From NCBI GenBank assembly GCA_964408435.1, contig CAYOZL010000039.1, positions 1-22,610 on the forward strand: a stretch of DNA of 22,610 nt, read 5' to 3'. This DNA is from CAYOZL01 sp964408435. Its GTDB lineage: Bacteria > Bdellovibrionota_C > UBA2361 > SZUA-149 > CAYOZL01. Shown piece by piece: positions 16,402-22,610 of this stretch (the stretch's first letter is position 1; the number at the start of each line of letters is the position of its first letter). Both the position numbers and the translations under genes were made by a program. The notes under the pieces were generated by a model, which did no database searches, was not told the origin of the DNA, and worked only from the letters and a program-made list of their open reading frames with translations.

Positions 16402-17415
16402 TTAAGCTGGATTTCTCAGTATATGTAGGTTCTTGTCATCGAAATCACATACAAGATCGTTGGCCGCGCTAAGGTTAAGAATTGCCAATGCTGAGTCAGC
16501 AAAGTCTGGCTTTTCAGTTTTACCTTCGAAGCGACCACTCTTAGCTCGATGAGGCTCTAGAGCCACTGAGAACTCGCAATTCTCATTCCCGACTCTTTCG
16601 CAACGTGCAGTGAAATTTGGGATAACAGTCTCGGCCATTATCCTGAACAGATATTCGAAAACTGGACCTTGGGGCCGAGTGAACTTCGTAAGCTGATCTT
16701 CGTGTGTTTGTTGACCTTGCTTAAGTGCAGGGTCTTTAGGGTCAAGACATTTTGCATGCACAGAAACCAGATAAGGCGCAACAACTTTAAGAGCTGTTAA
16801 GGCGTAATCGTAATCATCTCCGATAGCGATTTGGTTTGCCTCGTCAAAAATAGCCCCACAGTAGTCGCTTCCAACTTTTTCGCATACGTGTGCAACTGCT
16901 TCTGCCGTAGGGCAAGCTGTGAAGCCTTCGTTTTCTACGGCAGTGAAAACACCAACTTGAGAAAACACTTCGACAACTTGTGCAATTTGCTCGACGACTT
17001 GTTTTGAAACTTCAGAAAACTCAACGGTATCAGAGAGATTCCCTCCGAAGACTCGTGCGAAGCTGACGCCTAAAATTTCAGAAATTGGTGCGAAGCGCTT
17101 TGCCTTTTCTAGCACTACTGAGAAATTGACAGTTTCGAATATTCCGTCATCAATCGTGTTGTCTAGTTTGCCAATTGGCAATCCGGCAACATCTGCTACC
17201 AAGCCAGCGTCGTCAAGTTTCTTTCGAACTTCCCGTGCTTGGGCTTCGCTTAGATCGAAAACATTCATTTTCTTACTGTCTGAGCTTAGTTTGAAAAAGC
17301 GTAGACAGATAAACTTCATTCCCATTTGGTTAGCGAAATTGATTTGATCATCTAAGGTATCGAATACCTCATCAACAAAGCCCGAGAGGGCAAAGCTTAG
17401 TTTAGAGCTGGTCAT
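16402..17415 (-). CDS. Sugar-phosphate isomerase/epimerase-like TIM barrel, likely acquired
   Basis: 337 residues, resembling the xylose isomerase-like TIM-barrel superfamily (AP_endonuc_2 domain), whose members isomerise or epimerise sugars using a divalent metal. Acidic and histidine residues fall at strand ends in the usual order: E161 in VENEG, D191 in FDEAN, H220 in SVHAKCLD and E287 in ALEPH, a plausible metal site. The substrate cannot be told. The ATG follows a strong GAAGGAAGG ribosome site, better than most in the window. Composition is unlike its surroundings: a sampled 60-base line is about 48% G+C against 25% in hemD nearby, and arginines use CGA/CGC/CGT where neighbours use AGA. 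It stands alone between convergent hemD and the divergent kinase. Horizontal transfer is my inference. Confidence 0.75.
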   Translation of the reverse strand: MTSSKLSFALSGFVDEVFDTLDDQINFANQMGMKFICLRFFKLSSDSKKMNVFDLSEAQAREVRKKLDDAGLVADVAGLPIGKLDNTIDDGIFETVNFSVVLEKAKRFAPISEILGVSFARVFGGNLSDTVEFSEVSKQVVEQIAQVVEVFSQVGVFTAVENEGFTACPTAEAVAHVCEKVGSDYCGAIFDEANQIAIGDDYDYALTALKVVAPYLVSVHAKCLDPKDPALKQGQQTHEDQLTKFTRPQGPVFEYLFRIMAETVIPNFTARCERVGNENCEFSVALEPHRAKSGRFEGKTEKPDFADSALAILNLSAANDLVCDFDDKNLHILRNPA

Positions 17416-17428
17416 TGGACCTTCCTTC

Positions 17429-17513
17429 TACTCGTACTAAAAAATTTAAAAACGAAATTAGCTTGTAGCTATTCGTACTCGTAAAGACTATTTTTTTTGA
17501 TTAAAAATGTCAA
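17429..17513 (-). promoter_or_regulatory. Probable promoter with direct repeats upstream of the isomerase gene
   Basis: On the minus strand TTGACA (17508-17513) is followed after 17 bp by TAGTCT (17485-17490), a perfect -35 with a poor -10. The octamer TACGAGTA occurs twice on that strand, at 17476-17483 (about the expected start of transcription) and at 17429-17436 (between there and the ribosome site), 47 bp apart in the same orientation. Repeats in these places could bind a regulator. No protein contact can be deduced from the sequence. Confidence 0.4.
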
Positions 17514-17573
17514 AAATACTCAATACTAGTAGGATATTGCGAATGCTTTATTTAATTTTTTGATATTGAAGAA

Positions 17574-17585
17574 TATGTATACATA
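17574..17585. repeat. Perfect 12 bp palindrome upstream of the kinase
   Basis: TATGTATACATA is its own reverse complement. It lies about 112 bp before the kinase ATG in the 282 bp, very AT-rich gap between the divergent isomerase and kinase genes. It could be a regulator site. Such palindromes also arise by chance in AT-rich DNA. I found no convincing -35/-10 pair for the kinase nearby and nothing else in this gap beyond the isomerase promoter. Confidence 0.3.
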
Positions 17586-17697
17586 AAGTATTAAAATTTC
17601 TTTATTTTGTTTAGTTTAGCTAGAGTTTATGTTTTATTTAGCTAATATATGTTGTTTGTAATGTTTTTTGATAAATATGCCGTCTAATTAAGTAATA

Positions 17698-18840
17698 ATG
17701 AGTAATTTTAAGAGAATTAATAAGGATTTAGTCCTACTGAAGAGAATTGGCTCTGGGGGTATGGGTGAAGTCTTTTTAGGTAAGCGCATAGGTTACGGCG
17801 GGTTTGAAAAAGCAGTTGCTGTTAAATGTTATTACACAGAGAAAAGCACTGTTAAGAGTGCTAAAGATTTTTTCATTAGAGAAGCTACAATTGGTGCAAG
17901 ACTTAAGCATCCAAACATAATTGAAATTTACGATTTTGGAGAGAGCCAAGACTCATTATATATGAGCATGGAATTTGTCGCTGGTAAGCAATGTAATGAG
18001 CTCTTACATATATTAAGTGCACAGGATTTGAATTTACCTATTTCTGTTGTCTTATACATAGTTGAATTAGTTGCCAATGGACTTGCTTATGCTCATACAT
18101 TAAAAGATGAGCTTACTGATGAAAGTTTAAACCTGATTCACAGAGATATAAGTCCACAGAATATGATGGTTAGTTATGATGGTGGTGTGAAGTTATTAGA
18201 TTTTGGAATAGCTAAAATAAAAACTTCAAGAGAGCTTACCCCACAAAATAGTGTACTTGGAAAACACGGTTATTTAGCTCCTGAGCAAGTTGAGAAAGGA
18301 ATAAGTTCTCAAGCCTCTGATGTCTTTTCATTAGGTGTATGCATGTATGAATTAGTTACAGGCGAATATCTTTTTGATGGTGAGACAACTATGGAAATTT
18401 TAAGAAGTAATACAGCGTGTGAAATCCCAAAAGGTTGGAACGATGAGTTTCCTGAAGAAATTATTAAGATTTCAGACAGAATGTTAGAAAAAGATTTAGA
18501 TGTTCGTTTTTCCTCAGCGGATCAGTTTTCAAAAGATTTAGCTAGGGTAAGAAAGCAGCATTATCCTGATGCTCAAGATCAGTTAGTAGAGATTATGAAG
18601 GATGCATTTGCTGAAGAAATTGCTTCGGAAGCAAAAGATCGAAAAGAGCTATGGACTCAAGAAGAGTCAAAACGTGGACAGACTGAGCAGTACGTTCCAA
18701 ATATTCCAAAAAAACTAACTAATAAAAGTTTATCCGATAGTTCTAGGGCTCATCAAATAGTTAAACTTGATGTTAAGGAAGGTAGTGGGAAGAGTGGGAT
18801 TGAGTTGTTAGGTAAGGTTGGTCCATTTAAGAAAAAATAA
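17698..18840 (+). CDS. Cytosolic eukaryotic-like Ser/Thr protein kinase
   Basis: 380 residues. A Hanks-type kinase domain fills about 8-275: glycine loop GSGGMGEVF (18-26), lysine K43 in AVAVKCY, E62 in helix C, the catalytic loop HRDISPQN (148-155, D150 and N155), metal-binding DFG (168-170) and APE (194-196). All catalytic residues are present, so it should be active. The HRDISPQN form is common in myxobacterial and related kinases. After the domain comes a roughly 100-residue charged tail (many K, E, S, Q) with no membrane helix and no PASTA or other sensor repeat, so it is soluble and its input is unknown. There is no clear ribosome site before the ATG. It stands alone, with only 24 bp to the convergent gene behind it. 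No phosphatase is nearby. Confidence 0.93.
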   Translation: MSNFKRINKDLVLLKRIGSGGMGEVFLGKRIGYGGFEKAVAVKCYYTEKSTVKSAKDFFIREATIGARLKHPNIIEIYDFGESQDSLYMSMEFVAGKQCNELLHILSAQDLNLPISVVLYIVELVANGLAYAHTLKDELTDESLNLIHRDISPQNMMVSYDGGVKLLDFGIAKIKTSRELTPQNSVLGKHGYLAPEQVEKGISSQASDVFSLGVCMYELVTGEYLFDGETTMEILRSNTACEIPKGWNDEFPEEIIKISDRMLEKDLDVRFSSADQFSKDLARVRKQHYPDAQDQLVEIMKDAFAEEIASEAKDRKELWTQEESKRGQTEQYVPNIPKKLTNKSLSDSSRAHQIVKLDVKEGSGKSGIELLGKVGPFKKK

Positions 18841-18864
18841 CTAGCGATACAGCTTAAAAGATAC

Positions 18865-19161
18865 TTACCTTCGCCATCTTTTCATTAGCCTTCTTTTTTT
18901 TCTTTCAATTCTTTTCTCACTTGAACTTAGTTTTTTCACAGGTACGTCTTCTCTACCTAACTGCCCATGAGCATATTTCTCTGCATAAGATATATAAGGT
19001 CTTTTAACTTCAGTAACAAAGGAACCAGTTCTTCTCTTAGCTCTTTGCATACTGTGATACATAGTGTCGTAATCTTTTTTCTTCATTGCGCCAAAGATCG
19101 CTGGTCCTAAAAACCAAAGAAACAAAACAAATCCACTTAATAAACCGACTATTATTTTCAT
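18865..19161 (-). CDS. Small basic membrane-anchored protein, unknown
   Basis: 98 residues, not recognised. It has one N-terminal hydrophobic segment (about 3-25, MKIIVGLLSGFVLFLWFLGP), then a cytosolic or periplasmic part that is strikingly basic and ends KRIERKKRRLMKRWRR. A tyrosine-rich stretch (RPYISYAEKYAHGQLGR) lies in the middle. The ATG has an AGGT ribosome site about 7 bases upstream, and the ORF has no overlap with others, so it is probably genuine. The basic tail could contact nucleic acid or membrane lipid. It is convergent with the kinase (24 bp apart, no hairpin seen) and divergent from serA; a kinase substrate is conceivable but not shown. Confidence 0.65.
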   Translation of the reverse strand: MKIIVGLLSGFVLFLWFLGPAIFGAMKKKDYDTMYHSMQRAKRRTGSFVTEVKRPYISYAEKYAHGQLGREDVPVKKLSSSEKRIERKKRRLMKRWRR

Positions 19162-19251
19162 ATAATTACCTATCTTTTAAGTTATGATGTAAGTAGCTAA
19201 AATTGTAACAAAAAAAAACTCTATAATAACAAGAGCTTAAGTTCTTTGATG

Positions 19252-19281
19252 GGTTGACTCAACCTAGTCTTTTAATGTAAT
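19252..19281 (+). promoter_or_regulatory. Putative serA promoter with an inverted repeat over the -35 box
   Basis: TTGACT (19254-19259) and TGTAAT (19276-19281) with a 16 bp spacer make a reasonable sigma-70-type promoter about 30 bp before the serA start. The -35 box sits inside a perfect inverted repeat, GGTTGA-C-TCAACC (19252-19264), which could be an operator. A TATAAT further up (19222-19227) has no properly spaced -35. Confidence 0.45.
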
Positions 19282-19309
19282 AACAGCCCAATAAAAACTA
19301 ATTAGTAAT

Positions 19310-20536
19310 ATGAAAAAATACTCCTTTCCTAAAGAAAAAATTAAAATCTATCTATTTGAGAAGATTGACCCTGCAGCAAAGCAAACTTTTGAAGAGTCTG
19401 GCTATACAGTTGAATGTATTCCTGATTCAAGACAGGGCGCTGATTTAGATAAAATCTTAGAAGATGCACATATTATTGGAGTTCGCTCTAGGAGTAAGGT
19501 TACTGCAGAGAACTTAGCAAAAGCTAAAAGATTATTGGCTATTGGTTGTTATTCAGTAGGAACTGATATGGTTGACCTTGAGGCTGCAAGACAAAATGGG
19601 GTTGCAGTATTTAATGCCCCACATAGTAGCACTAGAAGTGTTGCTGAGTTAACAGTTGGAGCAGTAATTTCACTTGCTAGAAGATTAGCTCATAACAGTG
19701 CAAAAATGCATAATGGGGATTGGCAAAAAAGTGCTGCAGGAGCTTATGAAATAAGAGGAAAGAGTATTGGGATAATTGGCTACGGTCATATTGGACAACA
19801 AGCAGGTCTTTTAGCTGAAGCTTTGGGAATGAATGTAGTTTTTTACGATATCGTAAAAAAACTAATTCTAGGTAGAGCAAAAACTACTAATCCATTAGCT
19901 GACTTATTATCAAGTTGTGATTATGTAAGTATGCATGTTCCTTCAACCCCAGAAACTAAAGACATGATTGGTAAAGAGCAATTTGATTTAATGAAAAAGG
20001 GCTCTTACTTTATCAACTACAGTAGAGGTAACACTGTTGATATCGATGCTTTAGCTGAGAAGTTAAAATCAGGTCATATTGCAGGCGCAGCAGTAGATGT
20101 ATTCCCAGTAGAGCCTAAATCTAATGAAGATAAATTTGTTAGCGCTCTTCAAGGCTTAGATAATGTTATTTTATCCCCACATATTGGTGGAAGCACTGTT
20201 GAAGCTCAGGAAAATATTGGTAAAGAAGTTGCGTATTCTTTAACTAAGTTTTTAGAAAATGGTAGCACTGAAGGAGCAGTGAAGTTCCCACAAGTAAACC
20301 TTCCTTCTATTCCTGGTTCTTACAGAATATTAAATATTCATCAAAATAAGCCTGGTGTTTTAAGTAATGTTAACAATATTATTTCTGAAATTGGTGCAAA
20401 CATTAAAGGTCAATATTTAAGTACTTACGAAGATGTTGGGTATTTAATTATGGATTTAGATAAAGGGCTAGCTGAAGAAGTTCAGCAAAGAATTGCTGAG
20501 TTACCAGAAAGTATTAAGACTAGGATCTTATATTAA
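19310..20536 (+). CDS. serA: D-3-phosphoglycerate dehydrogenase SerA
   Basis: A 408-residue cytosolic NAD-dependent enzyme that oxidises 3-phosphoglycerate to phosphohydroxypyruvate, the first step of serine synthesis. It follows the E. coli-type layout closely: substrate domain with IGCYSVGTDMVDLEAA (78-93) and FNAPHSSTRSVAEL (101-114), NAD loop GYGHIG (157-162) with acidic D180, catalytic R239 in NYSRG, E268 in VFPVEP and H291 in SPHIGGS, then a C-terminal ACT domain (about 335-408) beginning LNIHQNKPGVLSNVN, which in relatives binds serine for feedback inhibition. Length matches the 410-residue E. coli enzyme, not the long form with an extra domain. A hairpin spans its stop codon, and it converges on the mntR-like gene with a 17 bp gap. 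Confidence 0.96.
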   Translation: MKKYSFPKEKIKIYLFEKIDPAAKQTFEESGYTVECIPDSRQGADLDKILEDAHIIGVRSRSKVTAENLAKAKRLLAIGCYSVGTDMVDLEAARQNGVAVFNAPHSSTRSVAELTVGAVISLARRLAHNSAKMHNGDWQKSAAGAYEIRGKSIGIIGYGHIGQQAGLLAEALGMNVVFYDIVKKLILGRAKTTNPLADLLSSCDYVSMHVPSTPETKDMIGKEQFDLMKKGSYFINYSRGNTVDIDALAEKLKSGHIAGAAVDVFPVEPKSNEDKFVSALQGLDNVILSPHIGGSTVEAQENIGKEVAYSLTKFLENGSTEGAVKFPQVNLPSIPGSYRILNIHQNKPGVLSNVNNIISEIGANIKGQYLSTYEDVGYLIMDLDKGLAEEVQQRIAELPESIKTRILY

Positions 20537-20543
20537 GATTTTA
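20525..20543. terminator. Weak hairpin terminator at the end of serA
   Basis: ATCTTA-TAT-TAAGAT (20525-20539) forms a 6 bp stem over the serA stop and is followed by TTTTA. Stem strength is low (one G-C pair). It lies in the 17 bp gap between convergent serA and the mntR-like gene, where termination is expected. Confidence 0.35.
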
Positions 20544-20553
20544 TACTAAGAAG

Positions 20554-20952
20554 TTAGTTTTTAAGAAAATGTTTAATTCGATCTAAGGTAATTTTACTAA
20601 CATGATGTTCTATTCCTTCAACATCTATATCTGCAACTTTTTTAGGTACACCTAATTTAACTAGAAATTCTAATAAAATTTCATGTTTTTCTTTTGAATA
20701 GAGAGCAAGTTTTTTTCCTTTTGTTGTGAGCTCAACAGGTTTTTGTCTAGCAGTTGTTACATAACCTTGTTCTTGTAATCTCTTTATTGTTCTAAGGGCG
20801 GTTACGTGAGAGATGCCAAGTTCCTTGGCTATTACTCCAGTTCTGGCTTCACCATTTTTTTCAATTAGTTCATGAATAAGCTCGGTATAGTCTTCAGCAG
20901 ACTCTAAGCTGTGCTGTTTTCTTAAAGCTTTAAATTGTTTGGCCTTTGACAT
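20554..20952 (-). CDS. mntR: MntR/DtxR-family metal-dependent repressor
   Basis: A 132-residue cytosolic transcription factor. It has an N-terminal winged helix (about 20-80) with recognition region VIAKELGISHVTALRTIKRL (40-59), then a dimerisation and metal-binding part with EKHEILLEFLVKLGVPKKVADIDVEG (near 87-112) and IEHHVSKITLD (113-123). The H-E-H-H set (H89, E90, E114, H115, H116) matches the E. coli-type MntR pattern (RHQIVENFL...AEGMEHHVSEETLD), which senses Mn(II). No SH3-like third domain is present, as expected for MntR and unlike DtxR or IdeR. Its start codon touches operator 1, and it is transcribed away from the barrel and metal-lipoprotein genes, the usual layout for a repressor of its own gene and of a transporter. 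Mn is more likely than Fe, but the metal is inferred. Confidence 0.9.
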   Translation of the reverse strand: MSKAKQFKALRKQHSLESAEDYTELIHELIEKNGEARTGVIAKELGISHVTALRTIKRLQEQGYVTTARQKPVELTTKGKKLALYSKEKHEILLEFLVKLGVPKKVADIDVEGIEHHVSKITLDRIKHFLKN

Positions 20953-20974
20953 GTAGCCTATGCTACGATAAAAT
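20946..20974 (+). promoter_or_regulatory. Near-consensus promoter of the metal-uptake operon
   Basis: TTGACA (20946-20951) and TAAAAT (20969-20974) are separated by exactly 17 bp: a perfect -35 and a 5/6 -10. The -35 lies within the first codons of the divergent repressor gene. Transcription should start near 20981 and give a leader of about 48 bases with an AGGAAAG ribosome site before the barrel gene. Such a strong promoter makes sense only if it is repressed, which fits the two operators. Confidence 0.75.
20952..20967. promoter_or_regulatory. MntR-type operator 1
   Basis: TGTAGC-CTAT-GCTACG has perfect 5 bp arms (GTAGC/GCTAC) and fills the spacer of the promoter. It abuts the start codon of the repressor gene, so binding here could also block the repressor's own expression. 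Confidence 0.7.
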
Positions 20975-20980
20975 TAACTA

Positions 20981-20996
20981 TGTAGCAAGGGCTACA
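20981..20996. promoter_or_regulatory. MntR-type operator 2
   Basis: TGTAGC-AAGG-GCTACA has perfect 6 bp arms and shares the TGTAGC-N4-GCTAC core with operator 1. The centres are 29 bp apart, close to three helical turns, so two repressor dimers could sit on the same face. It starts at the predicted transcription start. Confidence 0.72.
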
Positions 20997-21028
20997 AGTT
21001 TAAGAGCTTAGAGGAAAGAACTTAGAAA

Positions 21029-21793
21029 ATGAAAAAAATTATTTTTATACTTATATTTATATCGACAGTAACTAGCATCTCAAATGCAGAATTTAGAGAT
21101 GAAACTATAGTTACAGATAGACCAGATTTTACAGAAGCGAGTGAAACTATTGATGCAGGTCATTATCAAATAGAGGCAGGTTATACTTTTTTTAATAATG
21201 ACGATGATGGACAAAGCTCTAGAGAGCATACCTTACCAGAAATACTAACTAGAATCGGTCTAGATGATAACACTGAGCTACGCTTATTATTTACCGGTTA
21301 TGAAAGAAGTGATGCTGCAGGCCTTCGTTTTGAGGGGGTATCTGATTTTGGAATTGGTTTTAAGCATAGAGTTTCTGAGCAAGATGGTTATTTGCCAGAT
21401 TTCTCTTTAATTGGAGAGCTTTTTATTCCTACATCTGAAGATAGCGATGAGCTTTCAACAGTTTTTAAGTTTATTTGGAGTTATGATTTAGATCGTTTTT
21501 ACCTGGCAGGAAATATTAATCTTTCAGCTCTTGAAGGAGAGGAAGAAAGATTTTTAGAGTATGCAAATTCTGTAACCTTTGGGTTTGGTTTAAGTGATAG
21601 TGTTGGGACATATATTGAATATTTTGGCCTCTATCCAGTAGATGACGTAGTGGAGCCAAGCCAAAGCCTTGTTAACGGTGGTTTTACTTACTTAGTAAAT
21701 AATGATCTGCAGCTAGATATTCGAGCAGGCTTTGGCTTAAACAGCGCTGCGGTTGATAGCTTTTATGGTCTTGGTTTTTCTTATAGAAGGTAG
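21029..21793 (+). CDS. Outer-membrane beta-barrel 'transporter' family protein
   Basis: 254 residues. A signal peptide (MKKIIFILIFISTVTSISNA, cleavage after A20) is followed by alternating polar and aromatic strands typical of a small barrel, ending in aromatic GLGFSYRR. The mature N-terminus carries TDRPDFTEAS (29-38), the hallmark of the putative MetA-pathway outer-membrane family (Phenol_MetA_deg), whose members have no settled substrate. It is first behind the repressed promoter and is followed after 5 bp by the metal-binding lipoprotein, so it is most likely co-expressed with a manganese or similar ABC importer. An outer-membrane entry channel for the same metal is a reasonable inference. 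The ATG has a good ribosome site (AGGAAAG). Confidence 0.85.
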   Translation: MKKIIFILIFISTVTSISNAEFRDETIVTDRPDFTEASETIDAGHYQIEAGYTFFNNDDDGQSSREHTLPEILTRIGLDDNTELRLLFTGYERSDAAGLRFEGVSDFGIGFKHRVSEQDGYLPDFSLIGELFIPTSEDSDELSTVFKFIWSYDLDRFYLAGNINLSALEGEEERFLEYANSVTFGFGLSDSVGTYIEYFGLYPVDDVVEPSQSLVNGGFTYLVNNDLQLDIRAGFGLNSAAVDSFYGLGFSYRR

Positions 21794-21798
21794 ATAGC

Positions 21799-22610
21799 AT
21801 GAGACAGAGTGTGAGTAGATTAAGATTTTTTGTATTAATAGTTTCTATATTTTTATGTGCCTGTAATTCTGTAGAAAAATCAGAAAATAAAAACTCAAGT
21901 AGCAATAGAATAATAAAGCAAACCAAAAGCTTAAAAATTGTTACAACAATAGGAATGATTAACGATTTGGTAAAACAAATTGTTAAAGATAAGATTCAAG
22001 TTAAAAACATAATTGGAGCAGGTGTTGACCCTCATTTATACAAGGCTACTAGATCTGATATTTCTACTTTATCTAATGCAGATATAGTTTTTTATAATGG
22101 TCTTTTGCTAGAGGGGAAGCTAACAGATGCTTTAATAAGAGTAGCTAGTTCAGGTAAAAAAGTAGTAGCAGTTACTGAATCGATAGATAAAAAATACCTT
22201 TTATCGCCACCAGAATTTAACGAGCATTATGATCCGCATGTATGGATGGATCCTAGTGCATGGCTTAAAACAGTAGATGTTATTACTAAGCAAGTAGTTG
22301 AGTTGGATCCTAAAAGTAAGTCTTTTTATGAAAACAATTCAAACGAATTACTTAATAAACTAAAAAATTTAGATAAATATAGCTTTGAGATTTTAAACTC
22401 AGTACCTAAAGAAGCAAGAGTGCTTGTTACTGCGCACGATGCTTTTAATTACTTTGGTAGAAAATATAATTATGAAGTTCTCGGAATACAGGGCATCTCT
22501 ACTGAGTCTGAAGCAGGTGTTAAGGATATTCAAGATTTAGTTAAAACCTTAGTTGATAAAAAAATAAAAGCAGTTTTTGTTGAAAGCACAGTATCTGAAA
22601 GAAATATTAA
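21799..22610 (+). CDS. Metal ABC transporter substrate-binding lipoprotein (TroA/MntC type), partial
   Basis: The first 270 residues; the gene runs off the window end. It delivers Mn(II) or Zn(II) to an inner-membrane ABC importer. The signal has a lipobox LCAC, with lipidated C22. The cluster A-I fold is clear: metal ligand H79 in VDPHLY, H147 in DPHVWMDP (145-152), and H213 in TAHDAFNYFG (211-220), followed by GIQGISTESEAG (229-240) and VFVESTVSERN. The fourth ligand, an aspartate, should lie beyond the end. The third ligand is histidine as in TroA, not glutamate as in PsaA/MntC. The His-rich loop of ZnuA is missing, so zinc specialisation is less likely. Control by an MntR-type repressor points to manganese. 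ABC ATPase and permease genes are expected just downstream. Confidence 0.93.
   Translation, partial: MRQSVSRLRFFVLIVSIFLCACNSVEKSENKNSSSNRIIKQTKSLKIVTTIGMINDLVKQIVKDKIQVKNIIGAGVDPHLYKATRSDISTLSNADIVFYNGLLLEGKLTDALIRVASSGKKVVAVTESIDKKYLLSPPEFNEHYDPHVWMDPSAWLKTVDVITKQVVELDPKSKSFYENNSNELLNKLKNLDKYSFEILNSVPKEARVLVTAHDAFNYFGRKYNYEVLGIQGISTESEAGVKDIQDLVKTLVDKKIKAVFVESTVSERNI

Noticed and set aside
21684..21926. Minus-strand ORF across the end of the barrel gene and the start of the metal lipoprotein
   Set aside because: It lies opposite two convincing genes, including the lipoprotein signal sequence, and has no ribosome site or recognisable motif.

Overview
The window is AT-rich (roughly one third G+C by eye). 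It comes from a Gram-negative bacterium: it encodes a System I cytochrome c maturation set, a type IV pilus ATPase and platform protein, an outer-membrane beta-barrel and a lipoprotein. The Ser/Thr kinase with an HRDISPQN catalytic loop, the cysteine-type CcmE and the PilS/PilR-type regulator all point towards a deltaproteobacteria-like lineage (Bdellovibrionota, SAR324 or a relative). I cannot name the species. Gene density is high, many genes overlap or nearly touch, and Shine-Dalgarno sequences are often weak.

Region 1 (about 1-5470, minus strand) is a type IV pilus operon in the order pilB, pilC, regulator, pilin. The regulator combines a PilS-like membrane/PAS input half with a PilR-like sigma-54 activator half, and has neither a kinase nor a receiver domain. 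The pilin behind it is a wreck: no N-terminal helix, one frameshift and one in-frame amber codon. A single-chain glycyl-tRNA synthetase (5624-6940, minus) follows.

Region 2 (7027-16267, plus strand) is a compact run, probably one superoperon: rsmE, rpoH, a LytM-like protein that has lost its zinc ligands, ccmE, ccmF, a 45-residue membrane ORF, ccmA, ccmB, ccmC, ccmD, engB and hemD. It joins haem synthesis (HemD) to haem export and attachment to cytochromes (Ccm). CcmE carries the CxxxY motif in place of the usual haem-binding histidine, and no ccmG or ccmH is present, as in the variant called System I*.

Region 3 (16268-19309) is mixed. A three-armed inverted repeat ends the superoperon. Next is a convergent sugar-phosphate isomerase-like gene whose base composition and arginine codons differ clearly from its neighbours, so it was probably acquired by transfer. 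A lone cytosolic Ser/Thr kinase and a small, very basic membrane protein follow.

Region 4 (19252-22610) holds serA (serine synthesis) and then a metal-uptake locus: an MntR-like repressor transcribed away from an outer-membrane barrel and a TroA/MntC-type lipoprotein that runs off the end. Between them is a near-consensus promoter with one inverted-repeat operator filling its spacer and a second at the predicted start of transcription. The layout suggests a manganese-responsive system that controls both an outer-membrane channel and an ABC importer.

I saw no tRNA or rRNA gene, CRISPR array, insertion sequence or phage gene.
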